This document shows positions 12,063 through 23,867 of a DNA stretch of 64,000 bases, piece after piece; the first letter of the stretch is position 1, and every line of letters begins with the position of its first letter. Source of the DNA: Kalmusia sp. IMI 367209 (lineage: Eukaryota; Ascomycota; Dothideomycetes; Pleosporales; Didymosphaeriaceae); assembly GCA_027946365.1 (NCBI GenBank), contig JAPEUQ010000002.1, forward strand, positions 806,001 through 870,000. Reading direction: 5' to 3'. The translations under genes and the position numbers were made by a program. A model generated the notes under the pieces. That model was not told the DNA's origin, made no database searches, and saw nothing but the letters and a program-made list of their open reading frames with translations.

Positions 12063-15000
12063 TCAGTTGCTCTCAGTGTGGAGTGTGTGGAGTTCGGTGC
12101 TGATCTGGTCTAATTCAGTCTTCGTTCTCTGGATCTCTCGTTTCAAGATTCGTCGGAAGTGGGGGTTCTCGCTTTCAAGGATTACGTTCTCGTCCCGCAG
12201 CATCATCAGGTCTGCTTCAATGAGAGTTATCTGCTGGGCAATGGCGCCTGTAATTGCGGACTCGAGTTTTATGGACAGCCCTCTGAAAGCATCTATGAAG
12301 AGGCGTTTGTGTGAAGTGAACAATGACTCGGATCCAAACCTGCGAGTAATGATATCCTTTCGGCGTTTATCGCTTCCTCTACCTGTGTTTAAGGCATTAA
12401 TGGCAGGTTTTAGGTATGGTTTGCCGCGGTGTTAAGGGGCCATTCGATGTTTGCCTGAAGTAGAGAACGTGCTGTTGAGCTTCACAAGCATTGATCGAAG
12501 ACAGGGAAAGAAAAGAAACGTATAGACGCACCAGTCTCCATACTAGCAGCTCGATAAGTACTCTCCATAAGTTGTCCAATGAAAGCGGTCTGCAGAAAGG
12601 ACAAAGCGTCAGTTTGAAGAGTCGACAGCCCAGCACGAAAGTCTTCGATTGCACCCTCAATGCCGTATAGTACTAGGTCTTTTCGATGAGGAAGTGTTGC
12701 GGTAAGCACTTGTAGAGCTGAATGTGTGCCATTACCTCCTTGGGCTATGAGAACTGTCAGTAAATCATGGCTTCGAAGTCAATACATCTACCGATGGAAA
12801 GATTACAAAAATTGGATACGTACCTCTAGACTTAGCCAACAAAGCTACATCTTGCAGTCTTAATCCAACCCATCCCTCAACCACAGCAATCCGATTATTG
12901 AGACGATTTGGGAGGACCTTCCAGATTTCAGAGAGGTCCTCAACCATCACATTCAGAGCCTCTTCGTTCCAGCAATGATACCCCACCGATTGTGTCCGAT
13001 GCTTCCCGCGATTGCGACAAAATGATGAATATGTTGAATGAGGCCACTTGAAAAGCAAGTGAGCAAATGTGCAAGTCATAATAGGGGCAGCTTACCCCTC
13101 GCCATTCCGAAGCTGCTCGCCCAGCATTGATGCTCCATCGCCCAATATGTTGCTCTATGAAAATTAGAAGTGCCTTTGAACTCGTAGACATTATAGTCAT
13201 ACCCATGCGCCGTTCAACTTGCTTGTTGAAGTCATTGCTCAAATTGCGTGAGATGTTGTTGAGTTGAGAAGCTGGAGAATTCAACTGCGGCTCTGAGTCA
13301 GTGCAAACTCGGAAATCTAGGCGGTTACCCTTTCTTCACCAATTCTCAATGCATAGTAACTAATGTTGGATAGTCATAGAATTGGCTCGGCTGTTGTCGT
13401 TGCGAATGAAGTGATCGAGGAGCAGTATCAGCTTGACGTACCTCATAAACCTTTTCCTGTATTGCGATGACACTGTTCAGAATCTCCTGCTGTCTCTCAT
13501 CACTTGTATCACCAGAGCCTGCTACAAACTATACCAAAGATTAAAATACGTTTTACTAATACTGCAAATGCTAGATTGACTTACCAATAAGGAGATTGAT
13601 CCAAGCAAGGTTGGTATCTCATCATTGACGTAGTGATGAATTGCACGTAGATAGCTCTCCGCTACGATGCCAATGCAGCATCGCCGCAATTCCATGATTC
13701 CACTCAATCGTAGGTAGGGCTGTGAGGGCGCCGCCGGTTTCTTGCGACTCTCCCAGTATATTTTGTTGCTAACACAAAACGTCTGAGTACTTTTTGCAAC
13801 TGGGTGGTCTCTGTACTCATCCTCGATTCGTCGGACAATATCAGCATTTCGAGTTTTGATCACGTGTTGAAACAAGCTTCCAAGATTAGCGGATAATTTC
13901 ACTTCGTCGCGGATCGACATACTTGAACTTTTCGTTGGCTTGGTTTTTCCTGGGGTAAAATTAGTGATCTTTTGTGCCCACATAACAGAAGTAGCCCTTA
14001 CTCCGCCTGCCATCGTTCCTGCTGTAGTCCGCCGTATATCCGAATATCTTCATCTGACAATTTTGCAACGTATGCATACATCCCTTGGATTTCCTCCGTG
14101 AGCGAAGCAATCTTCCGTTTGATTGTTTCGATCTTATTCTGCATAGCTCTCATTACTGTCCTCTCGGAGGGATAATCGTTCATAGCTTCGTCTATCTGAA
14201 TTTCCTAACATGCATAAGCACTCAATTTATTCCTCATTTCATATAGCGACTTATCAACCAACATCAGTCTTGGTGCATACAATGTGCACATTAGACAGTC
14301 TTGCCCGACGAGCGAGCTGGAATACGTCTTGGACGCTTTGATTCGTAATGGCTCGCTCTATTGAAGTGACGGCCAGTATCTGATGGCATTGCAGGATGTA
14401 TCGCTCAGTGATGTACTGACGAGCGGTGTTCGCATCTCGCAGACCTACTGCTATCAGTCACGCTCATGAATGTGACGAGTGTTTCTTACCCGGTAGATCC
14501 GCAACGATCAATCCTTTGCTCAATATATAGGCCTTCAGATACACCCTACAGAACGTTCATGTCAGTTTAAATTGAAAAAAAGGTGACTCAGAAGGTGGAT
14601 CCGCGACGAAACGGCAGTTGGCGTCGATTCCAACCCGCTGTTCATAGCCGTACATACTTCAATTTCCGAAGAAAAGGCCAGGGACATGTTTGTTCTACTC
14701 TGTTCGTCTCAGCTACCTTGTCTTCGGAAATCAGCTCCCTTAATCTCGAAGAGCAGGTTGAGAGTGTACTGTGTGTCTCTCGCGTTTGAATCGATTGACC
14801 AACTCGATCTCGAGGCAGGAGCTGTGAGGCCCATTGCAGCATAGTGTCTACCGCATGATCGATCTGAAAAGTAAACACACTAGGTGTCTGCTTCATGCGC
14901 TTTCCAAAGCTTGCTCTAAGCGTTTTTTTCGCTAGACGCGCTTTGCGCTGCAGATCTTGGAGATGTTCCTCCGTCGCGTCTGAAGGCGGTGACTCATTTT

Positions 15001-16042
15001 CTTGATAATCACGAATCATTTCTTGGTACTGCTTTTTCAACTCTTCTAGGGTGAAGTACTCAACTTGAATGATGTAATCATCGCGTTCGTGGTAGTGGTA
15101 TTCTGTAGCAACGCATGTGCAAGCCGAACCACTCTGGCTCTAATTTCGAAGCGTTAGTCAATTTCGGGGAGTCGTTCAGCATTAACTTACTGCGCGCGCC
15201 AAATCCTTCGCATCGAGCAGCGAGTTTATTAGACTACTTTTCCCGACGCCCGAATCGCCGATCACCCCGATGACATGTGACGACGGTAATTCAAACTCAC
15301 TCAAGCGAACAGCCTCACGGTGAAGCTTCTCGACACTAGAATTAGGCTCACGCTGCAAGTCGGAGCTAGCGAAAACATCTGCAATTCTCACGCTCATATC
15401 CCGAGCTTTGGTGAATACTTGCTGTACTTCGCGCATGCGCGAGAAACCTAGAGGTGCTTCTTCATCTTCAACATGATGCGGTTCTTTGTCGATTGCTAAG
15501 CCTGGGCGGCGTCGCCGCGATGGGGTCGTAGAACCATTTAGTCGCTCTCGGGAGCGGTCAGGTGACTGAGAAACAGATGGTGAGTCTATGTGCAGAGCGG
15601 TAAGCCTTCCTACGAGCCGCTGACTAAGCTCATCAGTGGATGGGGCTGGTGTAATCCGTATTGAAGGAGTCGGCGTATTGCGTTGCTGAGAGTTCAAAGT
15701 ATCCAGATGCAAAGGAGTAGCTGTATCATGTCGCAAATCATTGGATTCGTTAGGTTGCAAGCTAGGGCTCGCTGATGTTGTCCGCTCTTGCAGTCGCAAA
15801 TCTTGCAAGTGAGCGTGAAGTGTTTCATTTTCATGAATTTCTTGGGTTAGGCTACTATAGGTCGTTGGGAGAGGGGTGAACAAGGTTGTAATTGGAGTGT
15901 TTTGCTTGCTGAACGTATTTAGAACAGAAGGTAGAGGTCTGGCTAGATCATGCTCATCAACGAACGTAAATTGTGGCGTAGATGCGCTCCTGTCGCCAAA
16001 CACAAAAGGCTTTGGTGAGGGCGTATAACGGGGACTATTCAT
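12063..16042 (-). CDS. Large dynamin-superfamily GTPase resembling nuclear GTPase SLIP-GC
   Basis: I reconstructed 12 exons joining in frame to 1044 residues. Introns: 15140-15190, 14546-14657, 14445-14489, 14205-14262, 13950-14001, 13877-13922, 13529-13584, 13285-13441, 13047-13095, 12754-12823 and 12383-12531. Residues 1-230 are Ser/Thr/Pro-rich and probably disordered. The GTPase core has P-loop GDSGVGKSSLINSLL near 262, switch-2 VADLPGLRD near 459 and TKTD near 521. The roughly 190 residues between P-loop and switch 2 are an insertion typical of this fungal family. Helical regions with FCVSNKIYW and a C-terminal coiled coil follow. Fungal relatives are annotated as SLIP-GC-like or P-loop proteins of unknown role; the human namesake acts in B-cell nuclei. 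The exon-4 donor (GTTGGT) is weak and exon 6 is only 27 bases, so those joins are less sure. Confidence 0.82.
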
Positions 16043-17034
16043 CGCTGTGTTTGCAGCTGTCAGGGTTTGCGGTTCGTTTGTATGATTTTAAGACATACCG
16101 ACTGCTGTCGATGTACCATCCTGAAAAGGTACGGCTGAATTCGACGACTTTGTCGAATTCAGTGCCCCCAGAGTAGACTCACATGTAGATTGAGGGCTCT
16201 GTATTGATCTTTGTGATTTCTTCATGATTTAGCGCCGAAAGTAAATTATTTGACAGTAGGGGATGAAGGAGACGGAGGAATTTTCTGGTTCGTTAGCCGG
16301 TCTGAAAGAACGGTCCTCGGCCAGAGGAGAATATTGAAACTTATACAAGGCAGCAAACATAGAAAAGCGCCGACCACCAGAGCTGTGCCGCAAAGCTGCA
16401 TGTGCTCAGGTAATCAAGCGACCAATGATTGACTCATCTCTCCACCCCTGCTGCATTTCGCGACAGATCGCGAGCGGTAGACGCGGAGATCATACCTTTC
16501 GGCAAGCCACTGTAGGGTATCAGAAACATTTAGACGGGTTCCTGCATGGATGCACGACCAATGGCCCCATTCTGAAGAGGACCGAAGCTTGGAAGTGTTT
16601 GGGAAGCAAGAACGGTGATAACGCTTAGGCACTGCGCTTACGGCGAGCCGCGTTCAGGTGCTGCCAGCAAGCTCGAAATTCAGCACACAAACGAATCTAG
16701 CAGGCAGAATCAGAACCAATTTTTCTTTAAGTAGGAGCGCAAAGCACTTTGAGTAGATGCACGGGAATAAGGAGGTATTCGTCATCCAGCCTTTGGGGGC
16801 GGAATCTGCGCTATGCTTTTCTTAGGTTAGTCGGTCTTTAGCAAGGAGCTTCGCATCAGTGCACAATAATCTACACAATCTATCAAGTGGACATAATTCA
16901 ATGTCTCTGCTCATGTTCTTCGAAGTTCCTAGTTTTTAGAGTCCATTATACTAGGAACAAGGTCAGAATACACATTGTGGCTCGAGTCAGCCCAGATTGT
17001 ATAATCTTAAGTTTGCTCGTAAATAAATTAAATC
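16043..17034. other. Intergenic, upstream of the GTPase gene and 3' flank of the flavoprotein relic
   Basis: Besides the inverted repeat listed separately, I see no gene. Short frames at 16250-16632 show no recognisable protein. The last 200 bases are AT-rich. Confidence 0.4.
16135..16162. repeat. Perfect 11-bp inverted repeat with 6-bp loop
   Basis: CTGAATTCGAC at 16135-16145 is repeated inverted as GTCGAATTCAG at 16152-16162, separated by GACTTT. It lies about 95 bases upstream of the GTPase start codon and could form a hairpin in DNA or in the leader RNA, or be a dimeric protein-binding site. Confidence 0.85.
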
Positions 17035-18468
17035 TCAGGATATCCTTGCAATATTAACGATTGCCAGGAACGCAAATACCATCGCAGGCCCTAAGGTGCT
17101 CCCCGCGCCGATGTACTCTCTACCCATCACGCTCGCTGACGAATTGCCTACCGCATACAAACCCTTAATTACACTGCCGTCATCTCTCAGTGCCCTCCCA
17201 TGCTCATCCTTCAGCACGCCGCCCTTAGTGCCCAGGTCACCCAGAAGAAGCTTCGCGCCCAAAAAGGGAGGCTTCGACAGGGTCCCAAGATTTGGATTAA
17301 CGTAACTTGGCTCACCGAAGAAATGATCGTAAGGGCTTTGACCACGATGGAAGTCGTCGTCAATACCGGTGGAAGCAAAGCTGTTGAAGCGAGAGACAGT
17401 CTTTTGCAAACCAATAGCGTCCACGTTGAGCTTTTCCGCCAACTCCTCGAGTGTATCCGCTTATATAAGGAGCCCGCAATCTAGAGCCCACTGTGCAACC
17501 TTGCCGGGCCTCATTCCAGAAAGTACGTACTTATCCCTGTGTTGCGAGTCAAGGATCAGGTAGGCGGGAACACCTAATCCAGTCGTGTCTTTGTGAGCAA
17601 ATAGGTTGTGGAATGAAGCGCGTGTAAGGTTCCGCTTCATTGAGAAACCGATTACCTTGGGAATCAACGACGATGGAGTGAGGTAGTGCGCGTTCAAATT
17701 GGGTCCAGTATGGCTTCCCATTGTCGTCAATGAGAGTGGGCCCCCACCAAGCTTCATGCATGAGTTCTGTCGCGGAGCCGATGTCCATCGCTGCGGTGAT
17801 GGCATCGCCCTTATCCTCGGGGCTGGTGAGTGACTTCGCTGCAGCTCCTAAATCAAATGTTTGATAGAGGTTGCGCAATTCTATGTTGCGTGCAAATCCT
17901 CCTGCGGCTAGAATTACGCCTTTCCTTGCTTTCACGACTTGCTCCTTTCCGTCTTTCGTCACCACTGCCCCTACAACCGTATCCTCCTCAGAAATCAATG
18001 ATTTCAACCCACAATTTACATCAATCTGTACAATTTTCTGAATGCAAAGATGTAGCAACTGCCCTACCAAACTCATACCCATCATGACCGGCAACCTTCC
18101 CAGCATCTTCTGCACAAACATCCTCATACCCACAACATTAGCAGCAGTTAGAAAGGCAAGGATGTTACCGCTCATCGACCGGTACATCTTCCCGGCTTCA
18201 TGTGCGATGTCTTTTCGATGACGAGAGGATTGAGGTTGTAATGCTTTGCGCGCAGAGCAGCAGTGAGTGCTACAGCACCACTGCCGATGATCAGGATATC
18301 AGGCCTCTTTTCCTCAGTGTCTGGAGTTGCCACCGTCGATGCTAAGCGGACTGCTCGTGATGCCGAGCCGCGGTGTCTCTGACATCGCCATCTCGCCGCC
18401 GGATTTCTTCGCGCTCCCGAGATGGTACTTATACGATCAAGTCGCGAAGCACCTAGTACACCCCACAT
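17035..18468 (-). pseudogene. Broken FAD-dependent 3-ketosteroid-1-dehydrogenase-like flavoprotein
   Basis: Fragments in different frames line up in order with fumarate-reductase/KstD flavoproteins. First, at 18172-18468, the FAD-binding start PDILIIGSGAVALTAALRA and LVIEK. Second, at 17549-18187, the middle part, including FLTAANVVGM, MSLVGQLL, GVILAAGGFARN, AWWGP and FLNEAEPYT. Third, from about 17635 down to 17461, SFHNLFAHKDTTG, VPAYLILD and ALDCGLLI. Fourth, below 17460, TLEELAEKLN through NSSASVMGREYIGAGSTLGPAM. Defects: a frame change and loss of roughly 150 residues where LVIEK meets FLTAANVVGM (near 18180), a frame change near 17620-17640, and an in-frame TAA at 17461-17463. The deletion removes much of the region between the FAD fold and the substrate domain, so activity is very unlikely. 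Intact members oxidise steroid A-rings or reduce fumarate-like substrates. Confidence 0.85.
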
Positions 18469-19608
18469 TTTGCGTCACCATATTGAGGCATCCTCAGATA
18501 TCTATGGTGATCAACAAGCGCTCACTAATGGAATTGACTAGGCGGGGTCCGGAGATATACAACCGGATAAATCCGCAATTCATCCTCGTAAAAGTAGCAC
18601 TCGAAGTTGGCTTAACATTTAGCAATTGGATTGAATTCCCAATATGTATCACAAAGATTGCTATGAAATACGCCAGTGCTGTTATGTCTCTACTAATCGG
18701 ACAAGGAGATGTACTAATATGGTCAACACAACAGCTGCAACAAGCCCACACAAGCGACTGCGAAAGCAAGGAATATTGTGAACAAGGCGGAAATAAGGTT
18801 GTTGGACTAGTCAAAAACTACGGGAACGAAACCTTTAAGTTAGTGGAAAACTACCGTCAACGTAACGCTAACAATTCATATCGATAAGTGAATGTACGAT
18901 CGCCTGGTAAAGAAAATCTGGAAACGGTGAATGTCCTACCTGCTGTATTATCGCCCCTAGAATGCTAGCGCCGTAATCGAGATTGTGTGAAATGCGGAAA
19001 ATAGTTCCTAAGGCATACTGTTAGTGTGAGCCTACGGCTTTACTAACGCTCGAAAATTTGAAGAGATAGGTCTGCTTCTGAGGCGAAAAGGCTGTGTGCA
19101 GGATTACTCCCCAACGATTATGGACTTTGGTGCTGGGAACTGAACCACCCTTGGTGCGATGGGCTTGCTTGGGTCATGTGAATGCATTTGGTCGTCAGGT
19201 CAGATCATTCCAGCGGAATAGATAATTGAAGTGAGGCTGCCAATGTTCAATTAAGCTCCCAAGGTGTGGAGATTGTAGTGTGGACAAAGATGCGCGGATA
19301 TTGCAGACTGTGAAAGATAAGAGATCGAGGAGAGATGTAGCAGATCGGGAGAAGTATGATGATTGAGGCGGGTAAGGAATTCGGAAAACTTGAGTAAGAG
19401 GTCCTTCGTTCAAGCAAAACACTTTGCTATCTTAATTAGACGCTGCCACATATCAATTACAAGGATGCTAGAGGTAAGAATAGAGACTGCCAATATGGAA
19501 GAATCTCAGCCTGGATCAAGGGGCATTGCTGCGTAAATCAGCGTAGAGTCAAGAGATTGGCGAAGAAAAAGTAAATTTTCGCGCCCGAAGCAGACGTCGA
19601 GATGCAAA
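18469..19608. other. Intergenic, no supportable gene
   Basis: A plus-strand frame at 18327-18887 and a minus-strand frame at 18494-18814 overlap one another and have random composition. The stretch may be decayed sequence next to the flavoprotein relic. I see nothing else in it. Confidence 0.4.
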
Positions 19609-21160
19609 CTACATGTTGAACCTCGTCCTTTCTTTCTCCGCGTGGGCTGACCATTTCCATTCTTGGCCACTCTTCCACTGGATGCCCCTATCTATCCGCC
19701 TCAGTTTGAGAGTACACCTTGGACCAAGCTCTTGCATGCCGACACGGAGGTCTTCGAGCCCTTGGACGGGTTTGCCGTCTGTATTATTGGTTACGCTCTT
19801 CTCAGTCGCCCTCTTTTCTCTGAAGACGTATCGATGGCGTCGGAGGAAGATGTAATCGCGCTGGTTATGCAACGTGACTGCGGTCCTACCAACCAGCTCT
19901 GGCTGTGCAGGGAACAAGCCTTTGAACAAATGCCTAATTAGTACAAATTAGCTGCGTGTTCAAGAAGGCGGATCGGATCGAATTTCGATAGTGCACGCGG
20001 ATCTTGGATCATTTACGTATTGGAAGTACTGAGTACATGTATGCGGGGCAAACTTACGCTGTTAGCATACCGAGAGGAGTCCTGAAGTTATTCAGAATCA
20101 ATTCTGGGTAAAACCCTTGGTCTTTGCCATGACCTGGCAGCCGTTTTCCTTCTATCCAGTTTGAAATGCTAAAATGGACTAAAAATGGCTACAAGTTAAC
20201 TATTGCTTTTTGCAACGGGAAATAGCAACTGATGCCCTGGGTGTACTTACAGTGCGGGCCCGCCGGTAGCAAAACGATGTCCAGTCCGTCAGGTTCCTTG
20301 GCATGATGTGCTTGCATCAAGATAATAAGTGCAGTATAGTCCCGGTTGCTTGCAAACTTTGCGATTTCACGGACGCTGTATTTATGCGCATGGGCATGTG
20401 CTGACCGTCGAACGTAGGAGCTGTTTGGGAATAGAGTGGTCAGAATCTGGGCCTCGTGGTGGAGTGTAGAGTTAATCGATGTCGTGATGAGCACTTTCGG
20501 TGTCTCGGGTTGTTCAAATACGGCAGGGAATTTTTGCTTCAAGAATTCAGGCGAGATGTCCATATTAGTCGCAGTAGACATAGTAGGGCTGGTGGCCCGT
20601 TTCGGCGGGTCTGGCTTCCGCTTCGGTTTTGACGGCGCAGATTCAGAGTCGGATATGTCGTCGTCGTCGTCGTCGTCGTCGTCTTCTTCTTCTTCCTCTT
20701 CTCTTTCAGAAGCCGAGTCCAGCATGCTGTCTACCTCTTCATCAAGCTCCTCATCTTCGTCATTCTCTTCATCGCGCTTTTTGAGTTTCTCCAGTAGGCC
20801 TTCGGTTTCCTCTCCTTCCTCGCCAATCTCGCCAGTGTCGCCCCGCTCCGCAGCCTCTTGCTCCAACTTGCGCTTTTTCGCCAGGCGCTCAACATCTATG
20901 GCCCAGCCTAGCGCATCCTCCTCGTCGCCCACGGCCTCGTTATCCCAGGTCCGTTTGCCGTCGATAGTCGCAGGAACGTTGCGTGCTTGTCGCTCCTCTC
21001 GAAGCGAAGGGTCCTTGGCTTCTTCGCGCTTTCTACGAAATCGTTCATCTCGTTTCGCCGACTCCTTCGCCTTCTTGATCGCAAGGTATGCGCTCTGTCG
21101 GCGGAGCTTGTTCTTCGGTTTTATGCCGGCGGGCATGTTTGGGTTTTTGGAGAAGGCCAT
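19609..21160 (-). CDS. RPF1: Ribosome production factor 1 (Brix-domain protein)
   Basis: A nucleolar protein that binds pre-rRNA and is needed for 60S subunit assembly. Three exons, with introns 20179-20250 and 19934-20057, join to 451 residues. The basic N-terminus (NKLRRQSAYLAIKKAKESAKRDERFRRKREEA) matches RPF1. It is followed by a long acidic, low-complexity block (Glu/Asp runs near residues 135-170) and then the Brix domain from about 225: PKVLITTSINSTLH, GLDIVLLPAGPHFHFSISNW, NNFRTPLGMLTAHLFKGLF and the C-terminal FRRHRYVF-like RRHRYVF, ELGPRCTLKLRRI. For the first intron the acceptor that yields GPHFHFSISNW is chosen over the next AG, which would break the frame. It shares a 310-base promoter region with glycyl-tRNA synthetase. 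Confidence 0.95.
20657..20702. repeat. Coding GTC/TTC trinucleotide microsatellite
   Basis: A GTC run followed by TTC triplets on the plus strand. On the minus strand it encodes Glu then nine Asp residues in the acidic block of RPF1. Such repeats vary in length between strains. Confidence 0.9.
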
Positions 21161-21470
21161 AATGGAAATGGCTCTGCCATGCAGTCAGAAAAACCGATTT
21201 AACGTGTTGTTGGATCGTACCAACCTTGAAATCGTAGGTTCACAAAAGTGTGAAACTATTTACAAGGACCTGGCAACTAGCGGGACGAGTTCCAGAAATT
21301 TTGGCGGCACGGAAAAATCCGCCGGAAACTCTTGGCGTTTTCAGGGCGTTTGGAAACCAGTCAGAGGCCAACGAGTCACAACGTCGCCTTTTCGAGTCAA
21401 TCTGTAATATATTGTATCAATTTTCCGTTGAGTCTTCTTCTCCTTCCGTATATAGGAGGAGGCTGTGTGT
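21161..21470. promoter_or_regulatory. Divergent promoter RPF1 / glycyl-tRNA synthetase
   Basis: 310 bases separate the two start codons, and both genes serve translation. A shared promoter would fit co-expression with growth. No specific element is identified. Confidence 0.5.
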
Positions 21471-23867
21471 ATGCGCCAGCTGTCGAAAGCGTTGCGCGCC
21501 AATTGCTTCTCTTCTCTTCGTGAACCCTTTTTTAATACCCCACCTTGCCTTGTTTATCGCGCCCGAAGCTTCACCACAACACCGCCCCACCACCGCTTTC
21601 AAGTTCCCCAGCGGAAGCAGAAGACCGTCGCAATGGCGCACGATATGACGACGCTCAAAGGCAAGCCCTTTGACAGGGCCTCCCTCGAGTCTCTAATGAG
21701 GGTATTTGCAGCTCCAGTGCCGCACTGCGGGGAGTCACACTGACAGTACGCAGCGCCGCATGTTCTATACCCCTTCTTTCGACATCTACGGCGGCGTTTC
21801 CGGTCTGTACGATTACGGCCCTCCAGGCAGTGCCCTGACGAACAACATCATCGATGTGTGGAGGAAACATTTCGTGTTACGGGAGAATATGCTTGAAGGT
21901 GAAGCGCACGCGACTTTTTGGGTAGATACCGTCTAACGAGAGCTAGTGGACTGCACCATGTTGACCCCGTACGAGGTGCTCAAGACCTCCGGCCACGTTG
22001 ACAAATTCGCCGACTGGATGTGCAAAGACCCTAAGACCGGCGAAATCTTCCGCGCAGACCATCTGGTCGAGGAGGTGCTCGAAGCGAGGCTAAAGGGCGA
22101 TAAAGAGGCGCGTGGCTTGAAGGTCGAGGTCGAAGAAGAAGACCCGAAGAAGAAGAAAAAGAAGGTCAAGAACATCACGGCAGTGAAGCTAGAAGACGCT
22201 GTGGTGCAAGAGTACGAGGAAGTGCTCGCAAAGATTGATAACTACAACGGCGAAGAACTTGGTCTCCTCATGAAGAAGTACGATATCCGCAATCCCGCAA
22301 ACAACGGCGAGCTTCTACCTCCTGTCGCCTTCAACCTCATGTTCCAGACCTCGATTGGCCCATCCTCGAATCTTCCGGGTTACCTTCGTCCGGAGACGGC
22401 ACAGGGCCAGTTCCTCAACTTCGCGAAGCTTCTTGACTTTAACCAGCAACAAATGCCCTTTGCCTCCGCGTCCATCGGCAAATCTTTCCGTAACGAAATC
22501 TCACCGCGTTCCGGCTTGCTGCGTGTACGAGAATTCCTGATGGCTGAGATTGAGCATTTCGTGGATCCTGAGGGCGGCAAGAAACACCCTCACTTCAACG
22601 AGGTCAAGGATGTCGAGCTCGAGCTTCTCAACCGTGAGGTACAATTGTCTGGCAAGACCACTGTCGAGACTACAAAGATTGGCAAGGCAGTTGAAACCGG
22701 TCTCGTTGATAACGAGACACTCGGCTACTTCCTCGCACGTATCCAGCTTTTCCTTCTCAAAATCGGTGTCGATTCTAAGAAGATTCGGTTTAGGCAGCAC
22801 ATGGCCAACGAGATGGCGCACTATGCGGCCGACTGTTGGGATGCCGAGCTCTTGACGTCCTACGGCTGGATCGAATGTGTGGGCTGCGCTGACCGTAGCG
22901 CATACGATCTGTCTGTCCACATGAAGAAGACTGGCGCCCCTCTCGTAGTCCGGGAGCCCCGCAAGGAGCCTTTGAAGATTGAAGAATGGCAATGTGATCT
23001 TGACAAGAAGAAGTTCGGTCCCAAGTTCAAGAAGGATGGCAAGACAGTGGAAGCTGCCATTGAAGCTCTCTCGCAAGAGATTCGGGAGAAGCTGTCGCTA
23101 GATTTGCAAAAGGAGGGCAAGATCGTCATCGATGTTCCAGGTGTTGGTGATGGCAAAGTTGAAGTGCCACAGGAGCTGATTACGATCGAGAAGCGGACAC
23201 GTGTAGAAAACGTAAGGGAATACACTCCCAACGTTATCGAGCCGTCGTTCGGTATTGGTCGAATTTTCTACGTGAGCACAGACCCACGCCTTACGTGGAG
23301 AGTATTTACTAATGATCTACACAGGCCCTTTGTGAGCATTCTTACTGGACACGTGAGCAAGATGAAGCGCGTGGTGTGCTGTCCTTCCCTCCTACCGTGG
23401 CGCCAACCAAGGTCCTCATCGTGCCGTTGAGCTCGCATAGCGACTTCAAGCCCTTCGTACGCACCCTAAGCAACAAGCTCCAGGATATTGGCATCTCCAG
23501 TCGAGTGGATGACTCAGGTGCCTCCATTGGCAAACGATACTCGGTAGGATTTTGCGCCTGCGTTATCGGCCCATGACCCCCTGCTAATATGTTGACCAGC
23601 GTAACGACGAGCTCGGCACACCCCTGGGCATCACCATTGACGTAAGTTCCTTATGTATGTGCGCGACTTATCTGAATCTGACGTGTGGGGTAGTTCCAAT
23701 CCGTCAAAGACAACACCTTCACACTGCGAGATCGAGACTCGACGGAACAGGTACGTGCCAGTCTCGATGAGATCACGAAGGCCATCTCCAGTCTTGTCAA
23801 TGGCACCGAGCAATGGGCAGATATTGCGAAGCGGCTGCCGAAGTTCGAGGGCCAAGAGGTGGACTAG
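21471..23867 (+). CDS. GRS1: Glycyl-tRNA synthetase, probably dual mitochondrial/cytosolic
   Basis: A class II synthetase that charges tRNA-Gly with glycine. Six exons, with introns 21702-21753, 21899-21946, 23272-23324, 23544-23599 and 23642-23693, join to 711 residues. Core motifs: [17 protein letters not shown], motif 2 [18 protein letters not shown], the [15 protein letters not shown] region and motif 3 [11 protein letters not shown]. The C-terminal anticodon-binding domain starts near TKVLIVPL. From ATG 21471 the first 54 residues are Arg/Ser-rich with almost no acids, like a mitochondrial presequence. A second in-frame ATG at 21633 ([13 protein letters not shown]) would make the cytosolic form. 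Yeast GRS1 likewise makes both forms by alternative initiation. A Lys-rich, acid-rich insert ([11 protein letters not shown]) sits near residue 190. Confidence 0.96.

Noticed and set aside
18327..18887. 186-codon plus-strand frame over the flavoprotein relic
   Set aside because: Starts as antisense of the relic and continues into sequence with no protein character.
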